Shown here: piece by piece, positions 16,211 through 27,749 of the stretch
Layout: every line of letters begins with the position of its first letter
How positions within the stretch are numbered: the first letter of the stretch is position 1
Source: Effrenium voratum
Lineage: Eukaryota; Sar; Dinophyceae; Suessiales; Symbiodiniaceae
DNA length: 64,000 nt
Reading direction: 5' to 3'
Assembly (NCBI GenBank): GCA_963377175.1
Contig: CAUJNA010003024.1
Coordinates: forward strand, 556,001-620,000
The notes under the pieces: model-generated
The model's database searches: none
The model's input: the letters and a program-made list of their open reading frames with translations, nothing else
What the model was told of the DNA's origin: nothing
Made by a program: the position numbers and the translations under genes

Positions 16211-16308
16211 CTACCTAGAGTCTCCATGACCCCTGGAAAAAGGGGTCATGACCCCTTAATTTTGCGGGCAATGACCCCATTTTTTGTTAAGGGTCAGAAG
16301 CAGACTCC
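16211..16308. repeat. Family C foldback element copy 1
   Basis: TACCTAGAGTCTCCATGACC at one end and GGGTCAGAAGCAGACTCC at the other; the core repeats AATGACCCC. Confidence 0.7.
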
Positions 16309-17076
16309 AATTGCTACAACCCTACACCCCCCTCTTCGGAGGGATTCTACACTTTCAGGGATCCGATTGCTTGATGGTTCCCAGCGGTCAGCATAGATGT
16401 CTTGAGTCAAATTGAATATTTGCCCGATTTGGGGCGTTCCTTTTCCGGCTGAGTGCTTTCTGTTTATAGGATTCTTGTTTACAGGGTTCTTTACATGCCC
16501 CACCGCACGGCAGTTCAAATTGCCAAACAAGGAAGAAATCCAACCAAGGGGGAGCCTTTTGTTTCCTGTCAAGCACCAACCAACTTCGCAGGGACATGGT
16601 TCTGATCTGCGCCCATACATTGCCGCTGTGTCCCCTGTGCGATATAGTCAGACTGGGGGTACAGATACCGTGATTTCTGAGTCAAAACGGCTCGGGCCGC
16701 AAGATGACAAGAAAATCGGATGTCACGCCCACCACAACTCGTAGCTGTGGTCTGTTCTTTGTTCAGGCACAAGGGAGGCCCATGTTCCCGCCATTTGAAG
16801 GCCCCCAAGCTTTGCCAAACCCGCTATAGGCAGCTTGGTTGGGTCCTTCCCCTTTTTCAGGGCGGCCCGTTTTCACGGGTTTTGTTCTCACTTGCACCAA
16901 AGAACAATGTGAGCCTTCGAAGGAACCCATTTGGGTGTCGGTGTGGGTCTTTTTTTGAGGCTCGGCACCCCTTTGTTCGTAAAAAGGAAAGCCAAAAGGA
17001 AGATCTCCAATTTGGAGAGTCCCCTAAAAGTTCAGCCACCCATTTGTTTGGACATTGATTGACTGTTGGTTGGTGA
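16309..17076. other. Host-type DNA, nothing recognised
   Basis: Several frames are open on both strands at once (16412-16744 for example) without motifs or splice sites that would favour one. Confidence 0.3.
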
Positions 17077-17190
17077 GCTGTTGGGCTGTTGGGCTGTTGG
17101 GTTGTGGGGTTGTTTGGCTGCTGGGCTGTTGGGTTGTTGGGCTGTTGCTGCTGGTTGTTCTGTTGGGCTGTTGGGTTTGGGCTGTTCAAC
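17077..17190. repeat. GGGCTGTT minisatellite
   Basis: Irregular repeats of GGGCTGTTG and GGGTTGTTG; every frame is open, giving artefactual ORFs on both strands. Confidence 0.85.
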
Positions 17191-17213
17191 GAATCGTGTT
17201 GGCCAACTTTCAG

Positions 17214-17302
17214 AGCGGCGTTTCCTGGAAGTGTTCCGCCAATCCACCAGCTCGGGGGTACGAGCGAACACTCTTGATGTAGACTCTTTACTTGGGGATC
17301 AA
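17214..17302 (+). CDS. Candidate exon, product unknown
   Basis: One frame reads SERRFLEVFRQSTSSGVRAN then TLDVDSLLGDQ, a normal soluble-protein composition. A plausible acceptor (CCAACTTTCAG) precedes it and GTTTGA follows. Length 89 bp. No family recognised. Confidence 0.35.
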
Positions 17303-17498
17303 GTTTGAAATGATTGGGTCAACGGGGGGAGGGGATTTAGTTGCTTCGTTTTTGTTGGTTCATGTTTAGCCGTGGACTGCAGAAAAAAAGAAGAAGAAAC
17401 AAAAGCAACAAAACAAGAAGCAAAACAAACAAAAAAACGGCGTTTTGCGCTAGCAAGTGTGGGGTTTTTCGGGTTTGCCGAGCGCTCCGCGTTCCCAG

Positions 17499-17593
17499 GC
17501 TGAGCTTCGGCATTCCTGGCCAAGACCCTACCGGCGAGCCACTGGGCTCAGACGAGCCGGTCGTATTCCATGAGGGGCTTAGACAAATGTTTG
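17499..17593 (+). CDS. Candidate exon, product unknown
   Basis: One frame reads LSFGIPGQDPTGEPLGSDEP then VVFHEGLRQMF, between CGTTCCCAG and GTTCAGTT. It could follow the exon at 17214-17302 in the same plus-strand gene, but I have not verified phase. No family recognised. Confidence 0.3.
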
Positions 17594-18413
17594 GTTCAGT
17601 TGTTCAGTGGCTCCCTTTTTCCTTTTTTTTTGGTGGCTGCCCCACTAAAATGGTCTTCCCACAAAAAGGGTTCCCTTTTTTTCCAGGGTCACTGAACAAC
17701 TGAGTTGGGGACGCCAACGGAAGATCGGACCAGACCCAATTTGGAGAACTAAGGCCATTTTACAAGACAAATTGCCTTCGTTTTTCGAGTAGCTGGGACT
17801 TGTTACTTGTTTCAAAGACCATTTTATGGTAGGCGAAAAGTTTGGATTGCTTCTGACCAATCCACTCAGGAAGCGAGTTACTTTCTGGCTGTTTGGTTGG
17901 ATCCTTGGACTTTAACGGACAACCAGACCCATTTGACTTGACCTGGCTTCCTTCTGACCAGACTACCCAAACGAAAGATTCGGGTCATCAGCAACCATGT
18001 TTCAAGGCTCATGGAGACTCTAGGTATGGCGATTTGGCAACGGATCCTTGGACTTTCACGGCTGAAACCGCTGGGATTGTTCGAATAGCCGCAAAAGCTG
18101 TTTGCAGAGTGGTCAACAGCCACCAAGGTTTGAGGTTCCCTAATTCTGAGACAAACAACGTTCTTTTTCGGATGGCTGTCTTTCGTACTTACCTAGACCT
18201 CCAGTTGGCATGTCTAGGACCCGAGACATGTTTTTCAGCGAATAGGGAAGAGATTGAGGTCCTTCTGCACCAGTTGGTGGTTCATCCCAGTTTTCATAGG
18301 GCTTCATCCATCCCCGGTGCAGCATTTTGTCCACCGCGGGTTGTTTGGTTGAACGCCAACAAAGTGTGCAACTTGATTTGGGAGGGGGAACTCCTTTAGA
18401 TTTCTACCTGGAG

Positions 18414-18510
18414 TCTCCTTCTGACCCGAAAAAAAAAATGGTCCATTACCAACCATTATTTTGGGGCATGGACCCACCATTTTTGATTCGGGTCAGAAGG
18501 AGACTCTAGG
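18414..18510. repeat. Family C foldback element copy 2
   Basis: CTACCTGGAGTCTCCTTCTG ... CAGAAGGAGACTCTAGG; an almost perfect terminal inverted repeat. Confidence 0.75.
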
Positions 18511-18637
18511 GGTTGATTCCTTGGCCCCATTCGGTTCAGCCATGGGTTCTTTTTTCAACAACCAGCCCGGTTTCCCCGGCTTTCTCTGCCGGTTTCCCTG
18601 GCCTTTCTGAAGGTTCCGCCAGAAGGATCCCCGGAAA

Positions 18638-18660
18638 TGGAAATGGAAATGGAAATGGAA
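18638..18660. repeat. (GGAAAT)n microsatellite
   Basis: About four hexamer units. Confidence 0.85.
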
Positions 18661-18984
18661 GGTGCCATTGGAAGATTTTCGGTTTTTGTCAAACTCGAAA
18701 GGGTGGCTTGTTGGCTTTTTTTCCCCTGACTGGAGGTGTTGGGGTTCCGGCAACCCCACCTTTTGGGCCAACGAAATCAGCTTTTGAGGAGGTCAGAGAG
18801 CTTCGAACGCTTTCTTCCAAGCGATATGGAAGAGCAAGTCAAAGAATCGCCAAGCGATTTGTAGTGTGGAACCAGAAGTAGGTTGGCGAACATGTCTTCG
18901 AGTCTTCGAGGGAACGACGCCGAAACAGACTGCCCGAACATCAGCTTGTTGTGAATCTCTTCCATCTGCTTAAGATGTTTTTAA

Positions 18985-19056
18985 TTTTCCCTTGTTGGTG
19001 TTAAAGGGATTCTATCACTACTGGACATATGTTTTCCAGGGGTCTTAACCAAATGG
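18985..19056 (+). repeat. Family F repeat copy
   Basis: TTCCCTTGTTGGTGTTAAAG, ACTACTGGACATATG and CCAGGGGTCTTAACC. Confidence 0.55.
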
Positions 19057-19479
19057 AAAAGCTGTTTTCTGCTTTAGCCCTTCGGCAGGCACCAACCGTC
19101 ATTCGAGCCACAATCAAAACCCGGGTAGATGAACGTTAGTAAGGGATACTCCCAACCACAAATAGCTGCGGCCGCCTTCTTAATTCTTTACATGATTCTG
19201 GGTCGACCATCTTTGTACCGGGTTTGATTGTGACTCATTTGGCCTAAAATAAGCCTCATTTTGCTCCTTAAGCCACGAATATCTCGGGGCACCTTCCCCA
19301 TTCTCTATCCAGGAATCCTTCTTCTTGCGGCCAGTTTTTGAAAAGCACAAGGACCCCTCCATTAGACACCCCGGAGGTGTTTGGGGGTCTCAAAACCTGG
19401 CTGTTTGAGGGCCCTAAATGCATCGGGAGCCTCTGGGATAGAACCAAGCCCAGGGTGTTTTGGGCGGTCTTGGGGCGGT

Positions 19480-19609
19480 TTGTGTCCGGAGTTGATGCTC
19501 CATCTTGAAAGCGCCTAGGTCTCTGAAGTCGATGAGCATGAACGATTCGTTCACCAACTTCATCAAGAAGGCCTCGCCCGTAGAATCCACGTGAGCTACG
19601 GAACGCGGT
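19480..19609 (-). CDS. Candidate exon, product unknown
   Basis: A long open minus frame here reads SVAHVDSTGEAFLMKLVNES then FMLIDFRDLGAFKMEHQL, a convincing protein-like stretch. The acceptor AAATCTAG lies at 19610-19617. The 3' boundary is unclear. The frame continues without stops to 19414 but loses protein character. No family recognised. Confidence 0.4.
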
Positions 19610-19910
19610 CTAGATTTCCCCACACAAAACCAAGAGCCCGAGTTTCCCATCTGCTGTGGGTTGAAACATGAGACCTGGCTCACGGAAGAAGAAAAAAGGC
19701 AAACGCTTTTTGAGGAGTCGGGTTTTTGGCTCGAGCGCTGTGTTGAAACATGACCCCTGTGCTTGAAACGCAGCACCTGTGTCCCCTCACGAGTCGCATT
19801 TGAGCGGCGGGCCTCCCGCCATGAGCTCGTGACACCTGGGTTTTCTCTGCCTGGTCGACTGAGGGAATTTAGACCAGGAGAGTTCGGCTCAGCAAGCACC
19901 ATGTCACACT

Positions 19911-20000
19911 GTTAGGACTTTAAACTTTTTGCCAACTCATGGGTTTTCCTTAAACCACCAAAAGTTAAACTGTTAGCAGGGGAGCAGAAAGCAACCGAGA
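19911..20000 (+). repeat. Family E repeat copy 4
   Basis: TGTTAGGACTTTAAACTTTT, GCCAACTCATGGG and GCAGGGGAGCAGAAAGCAAC, one of the better preserved copies. Confidence 0.7.
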
Positions 20001-20362
20001 TGTACTGAGGTTGAAAAAGTGGACAACTTGGTTGGGGTGAAAGAGCTGAAAGAGCTGAAAGGCGCAGTCTTTCAGTTTTTGGTGGCAGTGTTGTCTGGTT
20101 TGATTCGGCAAAACAACTGCGTCACAAGCTCGTGATCAGGAAGCTGGTGTCTGGGTGTGTGTTTCCCCTATGTTGACACATACCAATTTCGTTCCCAAAC
20201 GTAAAGGGTGTGATTTGACCTGTTTGACCCTCCATGGTTGAGCCGAATCCGGTGCCGTGAGGACTGGAACATGGAGGACCGAACTCCGAGTTCGAGCATG
20301 GGCCGGGCGCGGTACAACTTATGGTTTGGGAGCTGACGAAACTGGTGCAACCCCAGCGAACA

Positions 20363-20450
20363 GTACCTAGACTCTCCATGACCCCGAAAAGTTAGGCTCG
20401 TTGCCCAAAATTGAGGACCACTTTTCTAGGGGTCATGGAGACTCTAGGTA
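20363..20450. repeat. Family C foldback element copy 3
   Basis: TACCTAGACTCTCCATGACC ... GGTCATGGAGACTCTAGGTA, flanked by TA on both sides. Confidence 0.8.
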
Positions 20451-20478
20451 AAGTAGGTACCCTGATGCGTGTCCATAG

Positions 20479-20680
20479 AAACCTCTTACGAGGTTCGACT
20501 ATATGTGGTCCCAGGTTCCGCGCTTAAGCGGCTTAGCAACTCTAAAAACAGCCCCATTTTGGGGATTCGCGAACATGGCGGTGGGTTTTGCGCACTAGGA
20601 CAAGTACTTCCCCAGCTCGCCGGGTGCTCAGTCGGAACGAGAAGCCTGGATTGGCCTTCGCTTGCAATGGATGGCCCATG
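20479..20680 (+). CDS. Candidate exon, product unknown
   Basis: A 67-residue open frame reads TSYEVRLYVVPGSALKRLSN, then SPILGIREHGGGFCALGQVL and ends SLDWPSLAMDG. Acceptor TCCATAG precedes it; GTTGTTG follows at the edge of a family I repeat. No family recognised. Confidence 0.35.
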
Positions 20681-20742
20681 CATGGTTGTTGTTGGGAAGC
20701 ATTTTACACTTTTGCTTATTGTGGTTTAGTGGGAAATCCAAA
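20676..20742 (+). repeat. Family I repeat, truncated copy
   Basis: GCATGGTTGTTGTTGGGAAG and TTGCTTATTGTGG. It passes into a run of CCAACCTAAACC-like sequence (20745-20950). Confidence 0.55.
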
Positions 20743-20744
20743 CC

Positions 20745-20955
20745 ACCCGAAACCAACCTTGAACCAACTCTAGATCCACACTACACCAGCACTACGTCAT
20801 TTCTAAACCAGCCTAAGCCAACCCGAAACCCACCACAAACCCACGTAAACCCGACCCATAAGCCCACCCCAAACCAGCACTAAACCAACCATAAACCAAC
20901 CAAAGGCCAACCTAAACCATAGGCCAACCTAAACCAACCAAAAACCCACCCTAAA
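20745..20955. repeat. Degenerate AACCAACCC-type minisatellite
   Basis: Loose repeats of AAACCAACC/AAACCCACC, depleted in G on the plus strand. Confidence 0.6.
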
Positions 20956-21146
20956 GAAACCCAAGCCCGGCCCAAGCCCCGAACGAAGTCTAATGGCTTC
21001 GAACAGGTGAGCCCTTCGCAGCTTTTCGGGAGTCGGGACCGCCCGGGCCGAACCCAGGAAAAAAGGCCGCGCCGAACCTAGGAGAACAAAAAGTCCCCTT
21101 TGCCAAGATGTATCGGACTCATTGGCTATTGCCCACTTCGTTTCCA

Positions 21147-21369
21147 GTACCTGGAGTCTCCATGACCCTGCAAAAAAATGGTTGGTCATTGCCCCAAAGA
21201 AAGATTCGGGTCATGACCATAGGCGTCCTTTTTGGTTGTTTTGGTAAAAAAAAATAGGTGGTCCTGGTTTACCAGGTGGTTTCCTCATCTACCAGGGCCA
21301 TCTATTTCCCCCAACAGCACACCTATGGTCATGACCCGAAGCCTTACAGGGTCAGAAGGAGACCGCAGG
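21147..21369. repeat. Family C foldback element copy 4, interrupted by family D
   Basis: Left end GTACCTGGAGTCTCCATGAC, right end GGTCAGAAGGAGACCGCAGG. A complete family D element (21218-21327) sits inside it, so C is older than D. Confidence 0.75.
21218..21327. repeat. Family D MITE copy 1 with 8-bp target duplication
   Basis: CATAGGCGTCC ... CACCTATG ends; GTCATGAC occurs immediately on both sides (21210-21217 and 21328-21335). TIRs beginning CA and ending TG plus 8-bp duplications fit hAT-like or P-like transposases supplied in trans. Confidence 0.8.
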
Positions 21370-21481
21370 CAGCCCCTCCCGTCGAAAAAAGACGACACAA
21401 AGTGAGGTCCTACGACCGAGACAGCGCGCATCATGAATCCATCTCCGGGTCTGCGGCTCAGAGGGTTGCGAAACCTCCAAT

Positions 21482-21602
21482 ACATGGCTGTTGTTGGGAA
21501 AGATTTTGCATTTTTTCTTATTGTGGTTTAGGGGGAAATCCCCACTTAACTTCTAAATTTTGAAATATTTGCTCCCCTTCCAACGTCAACCAAGTTTAGA
21601 CC
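21482..21602 (+). repeat. Family I repeat copy 3
   Basis: ACATGGCTGTTGTTGGGAAA, TTTCTTATTGTGGTTTAGG, GAAATCCCCACTTAAC and CAACGTCAACCAAG. Confidence 0.6.
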
Positions 21603-23284
21603 TGCGGCGTGGTGTTCATGATTTTGCGTTTCTCAACTCTCAGGGGCTCTACTTGGCTTTGACCTCCAAGTGTCGTCGCGTTCTTGTGATGTGTTATTTT
21701 TCTCACTCTCTGAGTTCCTGGACGTTAAAAACTTGCTGGGAAGAGAAGTTTAGTGGTAAATAGAGGTGTTGGACACCTTTTTTGGCCAAACCGCTCACAA
21801 AGTGAGATTTTCTGTCAAATCAAGTATCTACAGAAGAGAGCATGTTTTTGCCCTTGGTCATGTCTTTTTTGAGGGTACTCAATTTCGGAGGTTGGTTTTG
21901 AAGAGAACCTGACCGGTTTTTCACTTTTGGGGTCCACACATTTTGGTACATCCTCACGTGGGTCATGTTCGTACCTGGTTTGGGAAGTGGTTCGAGCTGG
22001 CATGGCTACAACCTGTGGCAAGGCCATGGTTGTAATTCCCCATTCTACTGGCTAGCCAACAGCCTTTTTCCCTTGCTCAGGGGCATCTGGAGCCTTCATG
22101 AGCGTTCACCAGGATGCAGCAGTTGAATTTGGCTAGGCATTTGGTAAAGTCCCAGACCATCTAAGTACCAACCCCCATCAGACCGTTGAAGATAGTAGCT
22201 CACTTCCCCATTTGCTGAACTTGCAACTTTGGAGGAAGACCGTTTCACTGAGAAATATGCACACTTGTTGTCTTAACATATCCACTCAAGCAGTAAGATC
22301 AGCCGGGAATCAAGTCGCCAAGAAAGGCCTTAGCAGTTCGGGTTTTGAGGGATGGTTTGCCGCCGCCGTTTATCCCTCAGCAAAGCTTAGGGCCAATCTT
22401 GTAGCCTTGGTAGCCCTGTGGTCCGATGAGGGTAGGGTCCCTGAGTTATGAATGCTGGATAGGGATGAGTTTCTTCAGTGGATTCTCCCCTCTGCGTATT
22501 CTTTGGTGAAGCTGAACTGGACATTGAATGGTTCAATAGTTGAGGGCACAGAAATCCTTGCCCCCCACCGCAATTTGTGGTTTATTTATTTATTTATTTA
22601 TTCATTGTGTGTTTGTTTTTTGTTTTTTTTTGTTTTTTTTGCCGGTTGGTATCTCTCGGTAGATGGGAATGATTTCTTTGCGGCCACCCTGTTTGCCATT
22701 TGTCCTTCGAGGAACCCCCATGGGAGACCGGGCCTCGGGATCCCCAATTTGAAGTGCACTGGTCCACTTTTGTGTTGCTCGGATCGGCCAAACTGGACAA
22801 AGATCGAATGTCGGGCCATGTCGGGCCCATGCCTCAGGCTGAAGAACTCGAACTCTCGAATGGCCCCGTTTCAGTTTTAGCGCAGAATTGCCCCCGGCTG
22901 AAAGCGTTTTGGGGTCGATAGATGCCCAGATAGCCTCGTTCGAGGGGGTTTGGGCCAGCTTTTACGGAGTTCAGGTGCCAGATACCGCCTGGTCTAATTT
23001 CTCAATTTTGGACAATTGTGTGGTGATCCCATGTGTCTGAAATCCCTCCCCTCCCCCCCCAAATCGTTGAGGCCTTGTTTGGCCCTCCTTTGTCGCCTGA
23101 AAAAGCGCCTTATTCACCCCTTGGTCTAGCAATTTTCTGTGGGGCCCCCGAACGTACGGCGTGTTTCTAGCAGACTTTGAGTGACACATCAGGCTGAAGA
23201 CACGATGAAACCACTGATGCCAGGTGGAAAGACCCTCGCACTCCCAGATCGTTCCTGGACTTGAGCAACTTCTTGGGTTTCTTC
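21603..23284. other. Host-type DNA, ambiguous frames only
   Basis: Open plus frames at 22212-22451 and 22452-22880 have no start, motif or splice support. A (TTTA)n tract occurs at about 22579-22600. Confidence 0.3.
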
Positions 23285-23390
23285 CATTTGGTGAAGAATA
23301 TTTCATATGTTTCCCTGTTGGTTTTTTAAAGGGAATCGATTTCACTCCTGGACATATCTTGGTCATTTTTGTCCAGGGGACCAAAACGCA
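23285..23390 (+). repeat. Family F repeat, longest copy
   Basis: CATTTGGTGAAGAATATTTC, GGGAATCGATTTCACTCCTG, GTCATTTTTGTCCAGGGG. Confidence 0.6.
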
Positions 23391-23619
23391 AATGGATGGT
23401 TTGCTGGTCATTTTTACCAGAAGTTCCAGGACTCTCAGCCAGCCCACTCTTTCAGAAGTGAGCCCTCAGTCGCCCTGGGCGTCCATTTGCTGAAATGAGT
23501 ATTGTTTTGTTTTTTCCCCGCGCGGTGGCTTTTTTTTCAAGGCAAGCTATTTTATGGCCTGCTGGAAATATTTTATGTATTTGTTGTCCAGGGGGCGAAA
23601 AAAGCAAAGGAAGTGGAGG

Positions 23620-23717
23620 TGGGTGGGGGTCAAAACTTGGTACCCGAAAATGGACCCCTGGTAAATGAACTAAAAGCTGCGGTCCATATCCAGGTTTTTA
23701 ATTTTGACCCACACCCA
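23620..23717 (+). repeat. Family H foldback element copy 3
   Basis: GGTGGGGGTCAAAACTTGGT, CCGAAAATGGACCCCTGG and TTTTGACCCACACCCAG. Confidence 0.6.
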
Positions 23718-23849
23718 GTCTCTGAAATCTGTGCTCGGCCCAGGAGTCCGATTCCAGAGCTTCCCAGTGTTCGACAGGCGGATTTCGCTTCGGTCAGAGG
23801 TTCCCGCCTTGCGAGCAACGAAAACGGAGGGCTCCCTTTCTGAGGGCAG

Positions 23850-23971
23850 CTAGGTCCCCCAGCTAGGTGCCTCTTTTTAATCCCTTTTTTGGTTGGGAGG
23901 GTTTTCCCCTACTAAAATAGACTACAGCAAAAAGTTGGCACCCTGATTCTAACCTCACTACTGGAGGACCT
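23850..23971 (-). repeat. Foldback element family A, copy 3
   Basis: TAGGTCCCCCAGCTAG ... CTACTGGAGGACCT; core CCCCTACTAAAATAGACTAC. Confidence 0.75.
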
Positions 23972-24090
23972 CGGCAACCTGTTTTGAGGGCGACTTTTTT
24001 GGAGAGCACCCGATTTCTTTTGGTGGGTTTGAAAGGGAAAGGAAGGGGAAACTACAATTTTTGGGAGTTGCCTCTTTCGCTGTTCCTAAA

Positions 24091-24183
24091 CCTCCATTTG
24101 GTGAAGAAAAATGGTTATTGCCCCCTGTTGGTTTGAAGGAAATCTATCGAGACCGGACATATTCATATGTTTGTCAGGGGACT
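24091..24183 (+). repeat. Family F repeat copy
   Basis: CATTTGGTGAAGAAAAATGG, CCCTGTTGGTTTGAAGG and GGACATATTC. Confidence 0.5.
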
Positions 24184-24480
24184 TAGGCAGTCACCTGGGT
24201 GCATGGAACCAGAGACCAAGACCTGCGTAACCCTACCTCTTAAATTTTGAGCCACACCCTTGAATCTGGTAGATGGTGTTTCCCAATATGTTCTGACCGT
24301 ATCACGCTCAGGTGCTGTAGGCTTTTTGCTATCAGACATTTGCCGAGATGGCTTCCCCCTAGAGCGGAATTCCCGGTTCTTTGTTTGGCTTGCTCTCAAG
24401 AAGCTCGGTTAGTTGGATTAGAAATAGATGCTGGGCTTAGACTGGCATCAACCATTTATCAGGGACAGCCATCGATTAAG

Positions 24481-24600
24481 AGCTCACCTATGCGAATGAG
24501 GTGGTTGCCAAATTTGTTTTTCCCCGCCGAAAGAGCCATCAGAAGCCCAGCGAGTTTTTGTCAGCCCGGCCGCGGAAAGAGTCTTGCCCGGATAGGCAAG
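24481..24600 (+). CDS. Candidate exon with strong donor site, product unknown
   Basis: One frame reads ELTYANEVVAKFVFPRRKSH then QKPSEFLSARPRKESC and ends at GGCAAG|GTAAAT, a near-consensus donor. The acceptor is ATCGATTAAG. Length 120 bp, basic product. Another frame is also open through the region but lacks a matching donor phase. No family recognised. Confidence 0.4.
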
Positions 24601-25313
24601 GTAAATAGCGTACCCCTCAGGACGCCAAAAAGCAATAGGTGTGTTTTGTTTTTTTTTTGCTTGGTTTGGTCATTGGATTTCCGAATTTAACCCACGAGTC
24701 AAAACGTTTCGCAGATCTGAGGATGGACCAGACAAAATGCGGTTTCGTGTTATGCCAACCCTTAAACTTGCTGGTGCGATAGGTAGGGAATGAGGAATGA
24801 ACGTGCAGACTTGCGCAGAGGAAACCATAGGGGATGGCGTTTTTTGGGGTCACACCCTCATTTCCTGAGGACCAAGTAAAGGCAAGTTGAATATCGTGGA
24901 ACCCCTGAGTGGCTCCAAAACTCGAAGCGAAAACCCAGCAAAAAGAGGAGCAGAGGACCTTCACGGTTCCTTGTTTTCCAAAACTCCAACATGTAGTCCA
25001 GCTTCCCCAAACTCGCTGGTGTCCTTTTCTTTTTGAACGAACCCAAAAAAAGGGGACCCTGAAAGAGACACACGCGCAGAGACAGCTCGAGCAGACTCCT
25101 TAAGAGTATTTTGGCCGTATACTAGATGCGACCATCTCCAGCACCCAAAACCTATTGTCTTGTGAATCTTATTGCTGCAATCTTCATGAATTTAGGTGAA
25201 AGCTGGACTCCGGACATGTTGGAGTTTTGGAAAAGGACCGAAAGGCAAGGAGACTTGACAAGTGGGGCAGTTTTGCAAGAGAAACCCACCCCTGTTCCGG
25301 TTTTGAGACATAC

Positions 25314-25406
25314 CTAGAGTCTCCATGACCCCTAGAAAATGTGGTCATGACCCCTTATTTTTTATCAATGACCCCATTTTTTAAGGGTCATGGAGAGTCT
25401 AGGTAC
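25314..25406. repeat. Family C foldback element copy 5
   Basis: TACCTAGAGTCTCCATGACC ... GGGTCATGGAGAGTCTAGGTA with TA on both sides; the best preserved copy. Confidence 0.85.
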
Positions 25407-26556
25407 CCATATACTTTTCGATCACGTTGTGGCGATTGCTCCGAAAGGGATGTGTCAAATCTTGCTGTCAAGCTGCAAGGTGCATGGGAGGGATCGAGTA
25501 ACATTTGCATATAGGATCCCTGGAAGGGAGGGAGCCAGATGCGTGATTCTTGATAGTTTAGAATCCTTTTTGCTCGGATTGACTTCGAAAACATGGGCAG
25601 CCTTGTCGGTGCTTCCTAGAGGTCAGCAAAGATGTTCGGCACTTGTGCTTGGCGGCACTTGTGCTTGGCCCAAATTTGAACCCACAATCGGAACCCATTT
25701 GGTGCAACAAGTGATTGTTTTTTTGGTACAACTGAACCCTGGTCACGTAAGCCCAAACGAAGGTTGAGCAGTTGAGCCTGGTTTTAACCTGAATTGACGG
25801 TGAACCCGGTAAACCCGGTCATCGCAAAGCCAGGTGCCCGTCTCCAAATCGAGGGCCGAGGCGAGAGTTGGAAAAAGCAGTTGGGATGGTAAATTCTGGT
25901 AGAGATTGTGGACAGCTGCTATTGAGTTCTATGCCTCACTCCCTGTTCCTGGACTTGAAACTTTACCTTTTTAGCGGCAAACAGCTTGGAAATGTTTGGA
26001 GTGGTTTTGGACAATCCACACGGGAAGTGAGACTAGGGAAGCCACGACCATGACCCATTTTTCACCCCTCACGATGGTTTTAGAGACGGAAAGCGCCGGG
26101 GAAGTGCCAACTTGATTTCTGAGATCCTCTTTATTCAGCTTTCTCTGGGGTTTGCGGTTTGGATGTGGATTTGAGCTTTTGGTTCTTGTAGAGGGTAATT
26201 AAATGGGACACCCCCCCCGGAACAGCTATGAGGGAAGCTGACGTATGTCAAATTTGATGTCAGCCGATGGTTCCTGACTGCCCTTGCCCAAACCCAACCG
26301 GTGCGACCATTCCCCTCCCTCGGATTGAATGCGATGTCACGAGGCCAAGGTCTCTAAGATGGAACCGTAACACGCCAAGCACCCCACAAGAAAAAAAAGG
26401 AAACTACCGCAAATGTGGCAAAAATAGGTTCCCCTGCTTGCAATATGTAGGGTCTCCGTATCTATGTCCGTTTCTCTATAATCTACCTTTCCAGAGCTTG
26501 TGCCGGTTACTTGGGAGATTTCCAGGTTCTCAACTTTGGTGCATCTTGCCAAGGTA
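25407..26556. other. Host-type DNA, no supported gene
   Basis: A 125-codon plus frame begins inside the family C repeat (25390-25767); its start in a transposable element and lack of motif make it unconvincing. Confidence 0.3.
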
Positions 26557-26650
26557 TGTTAGGACTTCATTTTTTTGCCAACTACTGGGTTTTCCGTATT
26601 AAGCCCCTAACAGTTAGTCACTTTTAGGGCTTCGCACAAAGCAACCGAGA
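26557..26650 (+). repeat. Family E repeat copy 5
   Basis: TGTTAGGACTTCATTTTTTT, GCCAACTACTGGG and GCAACCGAGA. Confidence 0.6.
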
Positions 26651-26841
26651 GAACCTATTTCCAGGATTTCCTCCAAATTCGCAACCACAAATTCAAAAAG
26701 CCGGAAACAAAAAGCCACGGGGGCGTTGGGCTTGGAGAACCAACTTGGGGACCCATCCCCAAAAACTCGAAACCCCTCTCCAAGCGGCGACGCGCTCAGC
26801 CAGGCGCGAAACGAATGCGCAACGATGTGAGTCGAGTCCAT
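26650..26841 (-). CDS. Possible exon, product unknown
   Basis: A minus frame reads HSFRAWLSASPLGEGFRVFG then VAFCFRLFEFVVANLEEILE. Protein-like, but plus-strand frames are also open here because the region is GC-rich. No clear splice sites or family. Confidence 0.2.
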
Positions 26842-26886
26842 GGCTCGGTGGCTCGGAGCAGCTCGGAGCAGCTCGGAGCCCGGCTC

Positions 26887-27010
26887 GGTCCCCCAGCAAT
26901 TGGTGCCCTTCTCCTAACCCTTTTTGTTGGGAGATTCGGTTCGGGACCCGGCTAAAATGCAGAAAAAATGGTGCCAACTTATGCTAACCTCTCAAATCTG
27001 GAGGACCTAG
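26887..27010 (-). repeat. Foldback element family A, copy 4 (degenerate)
   Basis: GGTCCCCCAGCAATTGG ... TCTGGAGGACCTAG; core reduced to ACCCGGCTAAAATGCAG. Confidence 0.6.
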
Positions 27011-27049
27011 CCATATTTCTTCCCCTTTTTTCGGCGGGTAAGGGGTGCA

Positions 27050-27206
27050 AGGGCCACTGAACTAGGCAACTGGGAGTCGAGCAGGGGGTTTGCAAGGCGC
27101 GCATTGGAACCACTCCGCGAAATTCGAGACAACTCCCCATGAGAATTGAACCACGGGGTCTCATCCAAGTTGACTCCTTTGCAGACGGGGTGGAAGACAT
27201 GATGCC
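27050..27206 (-). CDS. Possible exon, product unknown
   Basis: After the acceptor CTTTGGCAG, a frame reads HHVFHPVCKGVNLDETPWFN then SHGELSRISRSGSNARLANP. A second frame is also open, so the call is weak. No family recognised. Confidence 0.25.
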
Positions 27207-27435
27207 CTGCCAAAGGCAAGAAAGCACGGTGTGAATGTGTAAACAATCCATGTCATGTCAACGGGAAGCCAACATGAAGCCAACCTCGCGGAGGGTTCCC
27301 TTGTAGTTTCATCAATTTCATGTTTTTCCCGCAATGATTAATATCTTTGATTAGGATGGCTGAACAATATCATGAATAGTGACATGCGTGGTAGCATTGT
27401 GGTACCGCTTGAGTCTTCGTTGAATCTGGACAAAC

Positions 27436-27562
27436 CTACTGTGGATGGACGGAATTCTGCACCACGTTGAAACCATGGAGAACCATTGCTCGTTGGCACT
27501 TACAGGGGAATCATCCTTTCAGGGTTTGTTAGGTGGTGCGAAACGGATTTCGTCCAACAGTA
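27436..27562. repeat. Family B foldback element copy 2
   Basis: CTACTGTGGATGGACGGAAT, GCACCACGTTGAAACCATGG, GTTAGGTGGTGCGAAACGG and TTTCGTCCAACAGTA. Confidence 0.75.
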
Positions 27563-27749
27563 TGAGCTGCCATTCTGGGTTGGTGGCAGAAGCTGAGGCA
27601 GCAACCCTCTTGGTGAACCATGCCAAGTTCCCCACAGAGGCGCTGCATGGGACTTTTAGCTGCAACTTCTTAGCGAAGCCTGGAAGATGGCCTTTCAACC
27701 AGCGAGAGAGCGTGCCTCAAGGGCGCGCGCAAGCCGCATTTTAAGACTG

